Source of the DNA: Plazaster borealis
Lineage: Eukaryota; Echinodermata; Asteroidea; Forcipulatida; Labidiasteridae
Assembly (NCBI GenBank): GCA_021014325.1
Contig: CM037463.1
Span: 21,088,026 to 21,152,025 of the forward strand
Reading direction: 5' to 3'
Length of the DNA: 64,000 bases
Position 1 is the first letter of the stretch. Each line of letters begins with the position of its first letter. The notes beneath the pieces were generated by a model. The model did not search any database and was not told where the DNA came from. It worked only from the letters and a program-made list of their open reading frames with translations. A program made the translations under genes and the position numbers. This document shows, one piece after another, positions 44,541-56,102 of this stretch.

Positions 44541-47500
44541 CGAGCGTGTAAGCCGTTATTGAGGTAGTAAGGTGTATTTGGTATATTGGGGTGTTTTTGT
44601 CTTTATTTTCTTAATAATTTATCTTTTCTTGTTATTTCCTTTTTTTTTTCTTTCTTTTTTTAAGAGGTGGGGAGCGTACACCAATACTGTCCACGCTGCA
44701 ATATTGTTCATAAGTACTCTTAATCAGTACAGTAACCTAATACAGACCTATACCAAATAAACTTCCGCTTGGTTCTGATCGATGTTGTATATATGGGCCA
44801 GTTCGTGTCTACGCACTATTGGTGAAAGTAACGAATGTTGTTATATTATTTCCTGTTTTTGGTTTGTTTTTTTATGTTTCTTTAGATTATTCCAATAGAA
44901 TTCAACTTATTTCCACTGCGAGAAGAATGGATAAAACCATAAATCAAAATACACGTCAAAAGAAGTATTCGTTTACTACTGATCCACCCCCTGTATAACA
45001 CTGTATCGTGTTTTCCGTCTCCATCCAATGTAGGCATCAAAATGTAATAAAAGGGTTGAATAAACCTCGTCTAGTCCAAGGTGTGTCGAGCAGTACGAGG
45101 TTGACCGCTCTCTCACCCTGGTATTGGATCATTTGCATATCCAAAATCTCGTTGGAAATAAAGTAAACCATGGGGAAGAGGTTGGGGTTGAATCGCTAAA
45201 TTCTACCGTGGACACGGGGAGAGGACGACACATGAACTGAAAGGGTATAGCAAGTGCTTCTTGATGCACAACCAAATACCGGGGTTTTGGGGTGTTTTTT
45301 GTTTTCAATTGAAGCAAGGAACCCGCCCCAAGGAGGGCTAATCCGAAACGGCCACAGCTGGATTCTCACGTATGGTGCTATAATGAGAGCGATATGTAGT
45401 CGACGAATGGTAAACGAGGGCGGTGTTATGAAAACTCCCAAGTGGTTACTTTTCTTGAAGTTAATATCAGGTTATTCGTGCCTGCCCAGTGAACAGTGTT
45501 GTACGGTATACCCCATCCACGTTGGAGCCACAGTCGCCACACACTGCTCCCCATCACTAATTAATCACTATAAATTTTAATAAGTGTCACCAATGCCAGT
45601 GTGTTATATTTATTCAAGATTCTATCGTCGGAATAGCTCTGGGATACCCATCGGTGCAAATCTAAGGAACTGACAACCTCGAATGCACGCACCACAGAGA
45701 AATGACGCAGCTGCAAAACAGTCCACCGGGGGATTCCAAAGGTTTTGGAAAGTTTGAAGTGCAAAATAATTCAAGAACCACGGAAAGTTAAATTGTGTGC
45801 TTGAGGCGGTGACATTAATATTGAGACGAGTGTCTCTGGCTCCCTGACAGGAGATCCCACCCATTGATGTTTGTCCGTAGAGTAAATAGTGTATCAGTAA
45901 TCCAATCAATTAATGCCTCGCGCAATTTGGCTCCCAATTGGGCCAAACGGAATTTTCTGAAGTGGCAAGTGGTTTCTAGTTATCAAATATTGATCAAGGT
46001 GTGAGGCAGGTATACATAATTGATGTGTGTAGCTATTCACTTTCATAGCTACTTTATTGGATGCTTAATTTCTTTCGGCAACTGATTTTCAGTCCTATGA
46101 TATTTTGGGATGTTAAGGGATGTTTGTAGATCACTATAGAGCAATATATCCTGCAAAGTACATGAGTGCTTTAATTCCTTGTTATCGCACGTTCTCACAT
46201 CTATCTACTTCTATACACTGTCGCTTTTTGTATCAAGAAACTTTGTTATAAAAACATTGAATTCTGCATTTTTGGGGGTCAACATGAAATTTAAATGGTG
46301 AATCCAATTATAAGGAGTTTTAAATGTTGAGCACAATGGTTTGAACTGAAGATTGACGGCCATATTGCGATGTCCGTCAAATAGTACCAGCATGTAGCAG
46401 GCACTTGACCGAGACGAAAGGGCTCTCCACCCGATCCTAGCTAAGTGTTCTATACCCTCAGCATGTCGCACCAACCCACAGGCGCTGGCTCTTCAATTTC
46501 TGTTTGAACAAGTATTAACGTTGCGTCCGCGTGGACCCGTATCCGGGAATTCGACAGCATCACCGCGAGTAACTCCCTAAGCATCTGTTCTCGGCTCGAT
46601 TCCGCAGAAATCTTCCTCAAAAAACTCATATTGCCTGAGAGACATTTTTAAGGGAACCACCATCTTCCCATTTGTGTGTCTGTATATGTGGTGGTTTTTT
46701 TTTTATCTCTCTTTTTCCCTGAAACGGTTCGAAAAAAATTGAGCAAGTTTATTGATCTGTACGTTCAAGACCAAAATAGTCTCCTGTTTTCTTCTTGTCA
46801 CAGCTCAGGTTCCAATATTGTGAACATACTCGTGTATGATTTTGTTCTTTTGTACATTAAAGTAAGCCGACCAAAATGAACACGACCACAGAACACTTCT
46901 GTATTGGACCTACGTGTATTAATGAGGCTTCATGACGTTGTATTTTAGCACAACGTACATTATAGTTTGTGCATAATGTGCCGAGAGAAAAATAAAAAAG
47001 TTGACCGTTGAGCAGGGTGTAAGTGTTGTCGTGCACGGTTGGCGCAGGATACCTTTGTCGTTGCCCAAGGAGGCGATTTTTTCTTGTACACGCGTGTGAG
47101 ATGCTCTTACAACGACCACCGCTGGCTAAGATGTGATCTCGCGTGTCTGTGCGCAAAGGAACGTGGCTAATATGCTTGTGTCATCATCTCGGTGGTTGTA
47201 ATGTGAAGCTCACATGCAAGAGATACGCCTGTTTTGTTTGGATAGATTATAAAACTGAAGTCAACGAGACTGTAGTATTATAACGCTGAATTGATTCTAC
47301 TTCCCAACACTTTATTGCTCCAAATTATGGGTTCGGTAACTCCATTTCCAGGTGGATGATTATCTCTCTAAATGAGTTGTGATGGCTCTCGTATATAAAC
47401 AGGTGGTTTAACCTTGCTCTATGGTTTAACATCTCCACGTTTCGAACAGTCATCCGATCGTCTTCAGGAGAGAAAATAAAATGGTGTGGTCTGTTCTGGA

Positions 47501-47955
47501 ATTAGATCCCACTTGAAGCGTATCATGTACCTTGCTGGATGAAACTTTCGGTACGGGCAAGACATATGTTGGCTCTTGCTCTATGGCCAAACACACCTGC
47601 CCAGTGTGCTAAAGCATTGCTATATGGTAGATAGTACCTTACCACAGTGCATAACATTATCAAGAAGACATGAAATGTGAGTTTATAACATTGGATTGCA
47701 ACCTTAAGAAAGTTGCCTGCCCTCAGAAAAAGAAAACTTCTCGAGATCGTTGTGGACTGTTCGGAAAATGATAATAGCATATAGGAACAGTTCCTTTCTA
47801 ACATGGAAATGAATGTGAAACTGGAATAATGAACTAACTTTATTATCAACAATCATGCACTAGGCAGTGACAAGTTAAGATACTGTTCGCTCGTTATGGT
47901 GACGGGACGATTTTCAGGACCGTGGCGATTGCTTGCGCATTCGCCGCAGCGTGCA
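44541..47955. other. Non-coding stretch
   Basis: T-runs near 44640. Overlapping chance frames occur at 45129-45909. No family recognised apart from a short CATCTCCACGTTTCGAAC word at about 47431 (see rejected items). Confidence 0.3.
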
Positions 47956-48082
47956 GGGGCGCAATTTCCTGGCACCGCTTGCCGCAAAATGTTGAACCTT
48001 ACGGCCCGTAGAAAGAGAAGGCTTTTTACAGGGCGCCGTAAGCGCAGAATACTGCCGTAAGCAGCGCCTCGAAATTGGGCCC
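47956..48082. mobile_element. MITE with GGGCCC-type termini
   Basis: GGGGCGCAATTTCCTGGCAC at the left, CTTACGGCCCGTAGAAAGAG and GGGCGCCGTAAGCGCAGAAT inside, CGAAATTGGGCCC at the right. Third copy of the family at 1560 and 2909, here with both ends. Confidence 0.72.
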
Positions 48083-48703
48083 AGATGTCTCCCATAAAGT
48101 CACCCAGCGAACGACACCATTTTCAGGCAACCATCGCACGTTAAATTACAAGGTGATGTATTTATAGACCAATTTACATTTTAACATTGAGACATTAAGA
48201 ACCGTCGAACCGTCGCCTCGTTTGTGTTAAATTGCCCATAACTTGATAATTACACCAGGCGAAAATTTTGACCAAGGCTCTTTATGTATCTTTCCATAGA
48301 TGATAGCAGATGTTTGAAATTCTCTGCTAATGACGTTCTGTAAAAACAATTTATTAACGTCGAGTTTTGAATGCGTTCAATGCACCTTTATTTTAAGACA
48401 ACGTACAGGAAAGGTATTTATTTGGGACAAAAATAATTTCAATCTGAAACCACACTCGTAATAAAGTCCATACCAGTACCGATCCTCTTGGAAAATATTT
48501 CCGTCTGAAATACTATCAGAGTCTAGGAATGAGCATTTTGAATCGCACAAATAACTGTTGCTTTTTTTTGATTGCCGCTGAATTGGGTGGGTCAAACTGA
48601 CGCAGAATCCGAGCTAAAGTCCATTTTTTTAAAAACAGTTTGTTGGTCATCCTAACCCAGAAATGAGTCAGGCCCCCCAGGGAGCCGGGATTCATGTCGC
48701 TGA
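48083..48703. other. Non-coding stretch with MITE remnant
   Basis: The portion at about 48588-48690 matches the interior of the 3455-3713 element without its terminal repeats. The rest is unrecognised. Confidence 0.5.
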
Positions 48704-48786
48704 TCAGGTTTGTTATGTTATGCATATGTCGGGATACACCAAGTAAGAATACTGGTCGTTGACAATTACCAAACGTGTCCATTGCA
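48704..48786 (-). mobile_element. TTAA-type MITE terminal fragment
   Basis: Only the last ~85 bp of a copy (GGTTTGTTATGTTATGCATA, GGATACACCAAGTAAG, CAATTACCAAACGTGTCC). It directly abuts the complete copy starting at 48787, so one element may have inserted into another. Confidence 0.7.
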
Positions 48787-49142
48787 TTTAAAGGTATCGT
48801 ACACGTTTGGTAATGACTCAAAACAAATATTAGCATAAAAACTTACTTGGTAACAAGCAACTGTTGATAGAATATTGTAGGCAACGACTCCCTCTGAAGT
48901 AACGTAGTTTTTGAGAAAGGGGTAATTTCTCACTAAAATAATAAAAAACTTCTTGCAAGAAGGTTTTATTATTCTATCTGAAAGCACACAAATTTGTACA
49001 ACAAGGGGTTTTTTCTTTCATCGTTTTCTTGCAACTTCGATGACCAATTGAGCCCAATTTTTCACAGGTTTGTTATTTTATGCATATGTTGGGATACACC
49101 AAGTGAGAATATTGGTCTTTGACAATTTCCAGTTCCTTTAAA
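48787..49142 (-). mobile_element. TTAA-type MITE
   Basis: TTTAAAGGTATCGTACACG at the left; centre AAAACTTCTTGCAAGAAGG; right end GACAATTTCCAGTTCCTTTAAA with about 10 bp of the terminal repeat lost. Confidence 0.82.
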
Positions 49143-49630
49143 ACACGTGTTTCGGATAAGATATGTTTTCATATTAATTATTCATCTGAATGCTACGTAT
49201 GGCAAGTACGCATTTAGGTCACCTGATCAGCGACACCGTGGTTCCTTTTGTCGAATTTTTAAAACGTGTTTATATCCACAGCGAGCTGATGCAACTGACA
49301 AGTTTATAGACAACCTGGCTACTGGGCTTTGGTGGTGTTACTTGTCCGTACATCGTCGAGAGGACAGAAGATTCGTTGTGAATAGAAAGAGGGAATGACA
49401 TTTAACGGAATCCTCACTACGTCCCAAACTCAAAGAAAACACTCTGTCCGAAAGTACATAACGAAAATAGTCCGATTCATGTTGTCAACAACAGATGCTT
49501 AATCGCTCAACATTCTTACACGGGTAAGAGGTGTGACGTTAATGCAATCATACAGCATACCTGATAATAGATATTCATTTCTCAACTAATAACAACATAT
49601 TTAGGATAGGTATATCACCGAGAAAAATTA
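49143..49630. other. Non-coding stretch
   Basis: Short spacer between two MITE copies; nothing recognised. Confidence 0.35.
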
Positions 49631-50004
49631 TTAAAGGCACTGAACACGTTTGGAAATTGTCAAAGACCAGTGTTCTCACTTGGTGTATCCCAACATATGC
49701 ATAAAATAACAAGCCTGTCAAAATTTGGGCTCAATTGGTCATCGAAGTTGCAAGAAAATGATGAAAGAAAAAACACCCTTGTTGTACAAATTTGTGTGCT
49801 TTCAGATAGGAATACAAACTTCTTGCAAGAAGTTTTTATTATTTTAGTGAGAAATTACCTCTTTCTCAAAAACTACGTTACTTCACAGGGAGTCGTTTCC
49901 TACAATGTTTTATACTATCAACAGCTCTCCGTTGCTTGTTACCAAGTAAGTTTTTATGCTAATATTTGTTTTGAGTCATTACCAAACGTGTACGATACCA
50001 TTAA
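49631..50004 (+). mobile_element. TTAA-type MITE
   Basis: ATTAAAGGCACTGAACACG to CGTGTACGATACCATTAA; centre AACTTCTTGCAAGAAGTTTT. Very close to the 34209 copy, so the two are probably recent. Confidence 0.82.
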
Positions 50005-50184
50005 GTCGGGTATGTCACTGTATAAAGTTCATACAATACTCAACCTCCAGAGAAAATAGCATTTGAGGACCCAAACATCACTAATGCTTGTTTCGACTGC
50101 CCGATCAAAATAGGCCAGATTTGACCATGCGCAAACTCCCTGACAAAATGTAAATAGTTTTCTCTTTCCTCTCCATTTCTGTAT

Positions 50185-50968
50185 ATAAAGGTATTATACA
50201 GGATTGGTAAGGATAAAAACGTCAATGTTTAATTTTAGTCTGAAAGCTTTCCGATTATGAAGTTCATAAAAGAACCATATCTTTTTTTCTGTGAAATATT
50301 TCCCTCTGAAAACTGTATCTGAAAACCTAAACAAAAATATATAGAAAAATGCTGAATTCGTTTATAATACAACCAAAAATAAAGACATTGTGTTCACGTG
50401 CTGAAAATTGTGCATGGTTTTCACTATTTTCTCCTGACTCACACAACGGATTTCGCTCAAATTTTCAAGGGTTTATCTTTTCATGTATATGAATTGCGAC
50501 GCGAAGCTTTTCATTGCAGTATGGTTGTTGAGGCGTCAGTGTCCTCTATAAACTGCGTCAAGCGTTAATTTTACGCCCGTGTGACCATCGCGAATATCCG
50601 CGAAAAGTTTCTGAAAAGTTAAAATCAAAAAGGCATCCTTGTCCCAGAGTTTTAATTTTGTTTCAATAATAATTAACACATTATTTGTGTTTTATTATAA
50701 AAGCTAAAACTAAATAATATAAATTGTAATGATTATTTTTGTTGTTCAGATTTGTCCTTGATACGCGCGAGACTTGCACAGTCTTTTCCAATTGCAGATT
50801 ATTATTCCTGCGTGGACTAAACTGCTCTAGATTTTCGGCAATATCTAAAAAAGCCAGCCCCTTTTGAAAAGAAATGTTCACGGGTTAGTTTTATGGTATA
50901 TATCTCCAACTATATAGGATTGAAACAAACAGTGGGTTCCAACTACCAAACACATACAATCCCTTTAA
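50185..50968. mobile_element. Mosaic MITE with an inserted second element
   Basis: The left part (to about 50505) matches the 44196 element. The right part (about 50795-50968, ending ACATACAATCCCTTTAA) matches the 43695 element. Between them lies 50510-50787, part of the GACTGTGCAAGTC family. Confidence 0.62.
50510..50787 (+). mobile_element. GACTGTGCAAGTC-family element, partial copy
   Basis: Contains GTTGAGGCGTCAGTGTCC, GTGTGACCATCGCGAAT, CATCCTTGTCCCAGAGTTTT and ends CGCGCGAGACTTGCACAGTC. The same string of words is found inverted in 63211-63917, and its end in 54699-55218. Confidence 0.68.
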
Positions 50969-52056
50969 TCTAGGCCTAGAGGGAGGAAATTTAGCTATCC
51001 CAAAAACATGTTATAATTATATCTAAGATCTTTTGCCTGTGAGATATGTTTCATGTTGACTCGTTTGAAGTCTACATACAAATGTGACATTTATGTTCGG
51101 GTCACCTGATCTCGGCAAACAAGGTGATTTACAACCTCATGAAGAAACAAACATCATTCTTCAGTTGTCTTAAACTTGTGGATTGATTACAGGTCAACCT
51201 GCAAGTGCAACATCGAAATAAACTCAACCGGTGCTCCCCTCCTAAAGTGGTCGTTATAGCATTCCATCATGCAGGTTATGATTGATCCCCTAGTAATTTG
51301 TCAGAGTGGCAGAAATTGTTTATACTCCGAATTCTTCGCGAGAGGGGACCATGTAAGGGGGGCAAACAACGCCTTCTAAAAATATTGCGATCCGGCATAG
51401 CAAGAGTAAGCATGGGTGAAGGAACAAATAATGCACTTACTATTTTACAATCCTTGATCCTGTTTGCTTGCAAAGTACTTGTCCTTCGTTTATCCAACTC
51501 AACATTTTTCCCTTTTTGTCTTGATCTCGCACTTCCTGTTTTGAGGAATCGGACACCAAAACAAGTTAGAATTCAAGAAACCGAAGGAAAAAAACACAGT
51601 TAACATTTAAATCAGAACTGCATACACAGTATAAATTGCACAACACCAATAAATTGCCACAATTGTTTTTATCATCTTTGTGCAACTGACGATCAGATGT
51701 ATTTGATTTCCCTTGAGTCAACTCATATAGTTACTGATACTTCAGCAAGTGGTGATATTCCTTTCAGTTCAACCAATGTAAATAATTCAATCAAGGATTG
51801 ATTAGGATACAATGAAGCCGTTGCGGCAGACTCCGACACGTTAACCTTCGGGCCTTGAGATTCAACTGCACTAACGAGGATAACCATTTTAATTATTATT
51901 TACGACCTTAGAGACCTTTCTCACTCCGAGTCATCGGTTGGTTTTTCTTGCGGGGACAGGTTTTATACAAATGGATAAGAATGGCTGAAAAGAAAGACGT
52001 TTTCTGTGAGAGTAGCACAAATTGTATCTGATTTTCGGAGGATAACATTATTCCCC
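50969..52056. other. Non-coding stretch
   Basis: Frames up to 101 codons on both strands around 51276-51603, no domain recognised. Confidence 0.3.
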
Positions 52057-52606
52057 AAATGTGCGGCCCCTAAATGTATCCCGAAATGCAAATGTAGCCC
52101 GGACCTGAAACATAGCACAGGTCCCTGCGTCTAAACGTAGTCCGGACCTAAATGTAGTCAGGATGTAAATGTAGCCCGAAGGTAAATGTAGTCTGGATCT
52201 AAATGTGGCCTGGAACTAAATGTAGCCAGGAACCAAGTGTAGCACGAACTTAATGTAAACCGGACCTAAAACGCAGCCCGAGCCCTGCGTGTAAACGTAG
52301 TCCGGACCTTGATGTAGTCCGGACGTGAATGTAGCCCAGACGTAAATGTAGTCCGGATCTAAATGTAGCAAAGGGCCATGCGTCTAAACGTAGTCCGGAC
52401 CTTAATTTAGTCCTGACATAAATGTAGCCAAGACGTAAATGTAGTCCGGATCTAAATGTAGCCTGGAACTTATTGTGGCCAGGAACTAAATGTTGTCCGG
52501 ACCTAAATATAGCCCGGACCTTAATGTAGCCCGAACACAAATGTAAACCGAACCTAAAACGCAGCCCGGGCCCTGCGTCAAAACGTTACCCGGACATTAG
52601 TGTATA
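52057..52606. repeat. 17-bp minisatellite (TAAATGTAGTCCGGACC)
   Basis: About 30 imperfect units of 17 bp. At intervals a longer variant appears, carrying GCCCTGCGTCTAAACG (near 52118, 52278, 52375 and 52570), which gives a higher-order pattern. Because 17 is not a multiple of 3, the reading frame across it repeats every 17 residues (LHLRLGYIHVRT...); this frame is a by-product. Confidence 0.88.
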
Positions 52607-52614
52607 GTTATATT

Positions 52615-52815
52615 TATTACTAATATTATTATTATTATTATTATTATTTTGTTTTGATTTGATTTGATTTGATTTGAGTTCCCAGCCTTTACAAAAATGT
52701 TGTATTTCACTCGATATGGCTTTCGTTCCTAAAAAATTACCATTCTGTGACTGATATCTCCCCCTTTTGTTCTCACTCTCTCTTCTTCTTCTTCTTCTTC
52801 TTCTTCTTCTTTTCC
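52615..52815. repeat. Cluster of simple repeats
   Basis: (ATT)n at about 52621-52646, (TTGAT)n at about 52652-52678 and (TTC)n at about 52782-52811, separated by unique DNA. They follow the minisatellite directly. Confidence 0.85.
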
Positions 52816-53649
52816 GTATTGATGTCATGCCTACGGTAATATGGACGCCGCTGTGCACCACGAATAACCGTTTTATTTGCTCAGCAGCCGAACGAATTCT
52901 GGAATCGATTTCTTCCGGTAGTGCTCGGAGGAGCAGGATATTTTCAGTCACCCCGGGGGACCAATATTCGAGTTGTCATAAAGCCCATTGAAAACTGTCA
53001 TTCGTAAAAGCGTAAAACAAAAACACATCGGAATACGGTAACCAAGCCGTGTCGTTTTAGCAGAACTGAAGTAATTATAGAGGACTGCGTGATAACATAG
53101 ACCAGTTACTTCACTTGCGCACACGCATGCAGGTGACATGTGCACAACTGGAACGAATCAAGCGGCCAATCATGAGAAAGCATGTGCTTATAAATTTTGA
53201 CGACACAACCTCACGTAAACATAAAACTGGAGCGCTTGTTTAGTTCTCGGCTAGCTTTGCACATGGGTGGCAGCGTCTATTCCTTTGCACAATTTGGATT
53301 TGGGATACACGAGCGAGTGACGTATCAAGGCACTGCGAAAGTTGGATGTGGATGCCTTGACTATTGCCAGAAATACCTACGGTGGAACCACCCATCAGGC
53401 TCTCAGAGTGTATGAAATAATCAGCGGGGCCATGCGCGTCACTTTAATGTTCATCAGTACACCACAAAATACAGGAAACACGAGCAGTGCTAGACCCCAA
53501 ACGAGTTCATTTTCGTGATGGTCAATCAATAGGCGACACCGATCCGGAAATAATGTAGGCTGCTCCTTCGCACGAAAGGTAAGTCAATAATGTGGTCCAC
53601 TTTTACCGCATCCCAAAAGGATTGTCTAAATTACGATCCGAACTTCAGG
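52816..53649. other. Non-coding stretch
   Basis: No gene recognised. GC content is higher than in the neighbours near 52840-52960. Confidence 0.3.
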
Positions 53650-54160
53650 AATCTTACTCAATCAATGGACGCCGGAATATTATATTTAGTTTTTACCCGT
53701 ACACCGATGTGTGTAAAGCACTGTATACTCAGTAATTTCCCGAGTCCTGTGTGAAAAAAAAAATCACAGGCATATTACTCGGGTGGGATTCGAACCCACG
53801 ACCTTTGCCATTCTAGAGCAGACGTCTTACCAACTAGACCACCGAGATTGCCCGGTAGCTATAAGGCAGTTCGAATCATATTTTAGCAGCGGGGACCGCG
53901 ACAATTTTATAGATGTTAAATTTGCATCGGGGATAAAGAATATTATATTTAGTTTTTACCCGTACACCGATGTGTGTAAAGCACTGTATATTCAGTACTT
54001 TCCCGAGTCCTTTGAAAAAATTGACGCCGGCTTTGAAAAGCAGTGTGGCACGTGCTTCATTTTCAAATATCAAAATTACGAACCGCAACTTCGGGAATCT
54101 TACTCGATGGACGCTGGGTTTGACAAGCAATGTGGCACGTGCTTCATTTTCTAATATTAC
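53650..54160 (-). mobile_element. Composite tRNA-derived SINE with internal duplications
   Basis: A tRNA-like core on the minus strand (53776-53855) has TCTAGTTGGTAAGACG as A box and GTGGGTTCGAATCCCAC as a perfect T arm with B box. An ~80-bp segment (GAATATTATATTTAGTTTTT, CACCGATGTGTGTAAAGC) is present on both sides of it, at 53675 and 53938. At the right, a further ~70-bp unit (AGCAGTGTGGCACGTGCTTC) is tandemly duplicated (54040 and 54128). A related tRNA-like segment lies at 59715-59790. Confidence 0.68.
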
Positions 54161-54698
54161 AATTCGATAACGCCCCCCCCCCTAAAAATATGATTTTAAA
54201 AAACAACAAATTACATGGCTTTTTCCGTGCGTTTATTTGTACGCTGTCGTTTTAACGGACAATGCAAACTAATAATGTGATTTGTTAAGGCGGTGTCTAT
54301 GCTTAAAGGTTTTAAAAAGGAATACATTAATTGTATGATTAGGTAGTCCGGCTTAAATTTGAACAACCTAAATGTATTTATGGTCTGTCAGGGTTTCAAT
54401 GCACGCGATCTCATCAACATTGACAGTACTTCAGATGGAGGAACATTACAATAAGTGAGATTACAGATTCCGTCTAAGTGTTATTTTGTTTTCGCTGTTA
54501 CTACCAATTTTCGTCACAGCTTTATTAATGTATACATTATAAGATCGCCCCTCTATACGAATTCTGAGAGATACAACATCTGTTTTGATGACATAGCTGG
54601 ATTATCTTCTTTTGATTAAAAAAGGGTCTGTTCTTTTGAGCAAAGCCTTGTGTTAACTGTCAAGTCGGTGTCTAGCGACGATTTTGTTTAAATAGACT
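54161..54698. other. Non-coding stretch
   Basis: C-run at about 54173; otherwise nothing recognised. Confidence 0.35.
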
Positions 54699-55218
54699 GT
54701 GCAAGTCTTGCCACTGTTTGAACTTCCGGGACCATTGCGGTCCCAACTATAGACTTTTACGTGGGCAGAATTTTGTTTCGTCAATTATTTTAGTTTAACT
54801 TAGTTTATGGCCATGCAAACATATATGATTTTGGGAATGTAATCCTAGGTGATAAACAAAGAAAACCCTATAGTAAGACTTGACCTCCGTGTCCGGTTAC
54901 TCGAAAAAATTGTTGCCCAACCGATGGGCATGTTGTCATTAAACATTGTGTTAGACGCACACATTCGGGCGTGATTGGCATATGGGGTTTCTAACAATAG
55001 GCATCCTCGTCCCAAGTTTTAATTTTGTTTCAATGTTAATTTGAACAAATTATTTGTATTACACAAAATTTGAAAAATTATTAATAACAACTTGCTATGG
55101 GTAATTTTAATTTCCATAATTTTGTATAAACATAATTGATTTGATTTCATAGAAACATAGTCTTCGTTCGAGTTTTTTCTCGTTTTCGATATGCGCGAGA
55201 CTTGCACAGTCTATTGCA
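54699..55218 (+). mobile_element. GACTGTGCAAGTC-family element, complete-looking copy
   Basis: Begins AATAGACTGTGCAAGTCTTG and ends GCGAGACTTGCACAGTCTATT, so about 20 bp of terminal inverted repeat. It has a subterminal dyad GGGACCATTGCGGTCCC (about 54729), then AT-rich DNA with CATCCTCGTCCCAAGTTTT. About 520 bp and non-coding; no obvious target duplication. Confidence 0.78.
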
Positions 55219-55325
55219 GTTCCCTTTATTCACAACGAATCATGTACGTGAACTCTTTAATTCGGAAACGTACACAATCAAAGCAAAGCAGCCCGTGTGT
55301 CTAAACTTGTACGTTGCATCAGCTC

Positions 55326-55645
55326 TTTAAAGCAAATGTACAATATTGTTAATTGTCAAAGACCAGTATCCACACTTGATGTGACCCAACATATAGGCAT
55401 ATACATGGAATAACAAAGCTGTGAAAGTTTAAGCTAAATCGGTCTTTCACTGTTTTCAAACATCGGATTTTATCACCAATGATAAATACTAATTGTTTTA
55501 CTCATTTTCTAAAAACTATAGCATTTCAAGAACAAATAGTTCAAGCGAAGTTTTCCACAATGACCATATTTTTACCGTGTAAATTATGTGCAAATCTGTG
55601 AGCATTTATACCTTCAACCTTACCAATATTGTACACACCCTTTAA
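55326..55645 (+). mobile_element. TTAA-type MITE, diverged copy
   Basis: TTTAAAGCAAATGTACAATA at the left, GTCAAAGACCAGTATCC, CATATAGGCATATAC, and a right end ATTGTACACACCCTTTAA. Clearly the same family, but older. Confidence 0.68.
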
Positions 55646-56102
55646 GAATTGACAAAAGGAAATGCCGCGTCGCTGATTGGATCTTAAGTATGGACGGCCA
55701 TTTTAGCAAAAAGGATAAATAATAGAAAATACATAACAAAAGCACAAACACCCCAACAAACAAACAAACAAACAAACAAAGTAAACAAAACTATACATTA
55801 AATCACACACAATTTAAATTAAATTACACACAAATAAACATTAAAATCCAAAAACAAATTGGAAATTCTTCCTTCAAAATATAAATTAAATTATAACAAA
55901 ACACAGGTAAAATTTAAAATAATTTTTAGCAAAGTTATCGAAATTGTACATATAATGTAAATGTATTTAGAAGATAAATACATATTAACTCAGTATTGAC
56001 TTTAAAGGAAAACTAAAAATCCTGCGTATATAACCTATTTGAAAATAATCATTAAACATATTTCATTGTGGCACTTGTACATGCAGAGCAAATTAAGAAA
56101 AC
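55646..56102. other. AT-rich spacer
   Basis: (CAAA)n run at about 55757-55780 and A-rich DNA. No gene. Confidence 0.4.

Noticed and set aside
45129..45909. Overlapping ~100-codon frames as a possible gene
   Set aside because: Several frames on both strands of similar length, none with a recognisable motif or splice context.
47420..47480. Penelope-like or hammerhead-ribozyme sequence (CTGAAGACGATCGGATGACT, GAAACG on the minus strand)
   Set aside because: The words recall such elements, but the expected stem II does not pair and no other part of an element is present.
52250..52540. 96-codon frame rich in Leu, Arg and Gly
   Set aside because: It is the reading frame of the 17-bp minisatellite and repeats every 17 residues.
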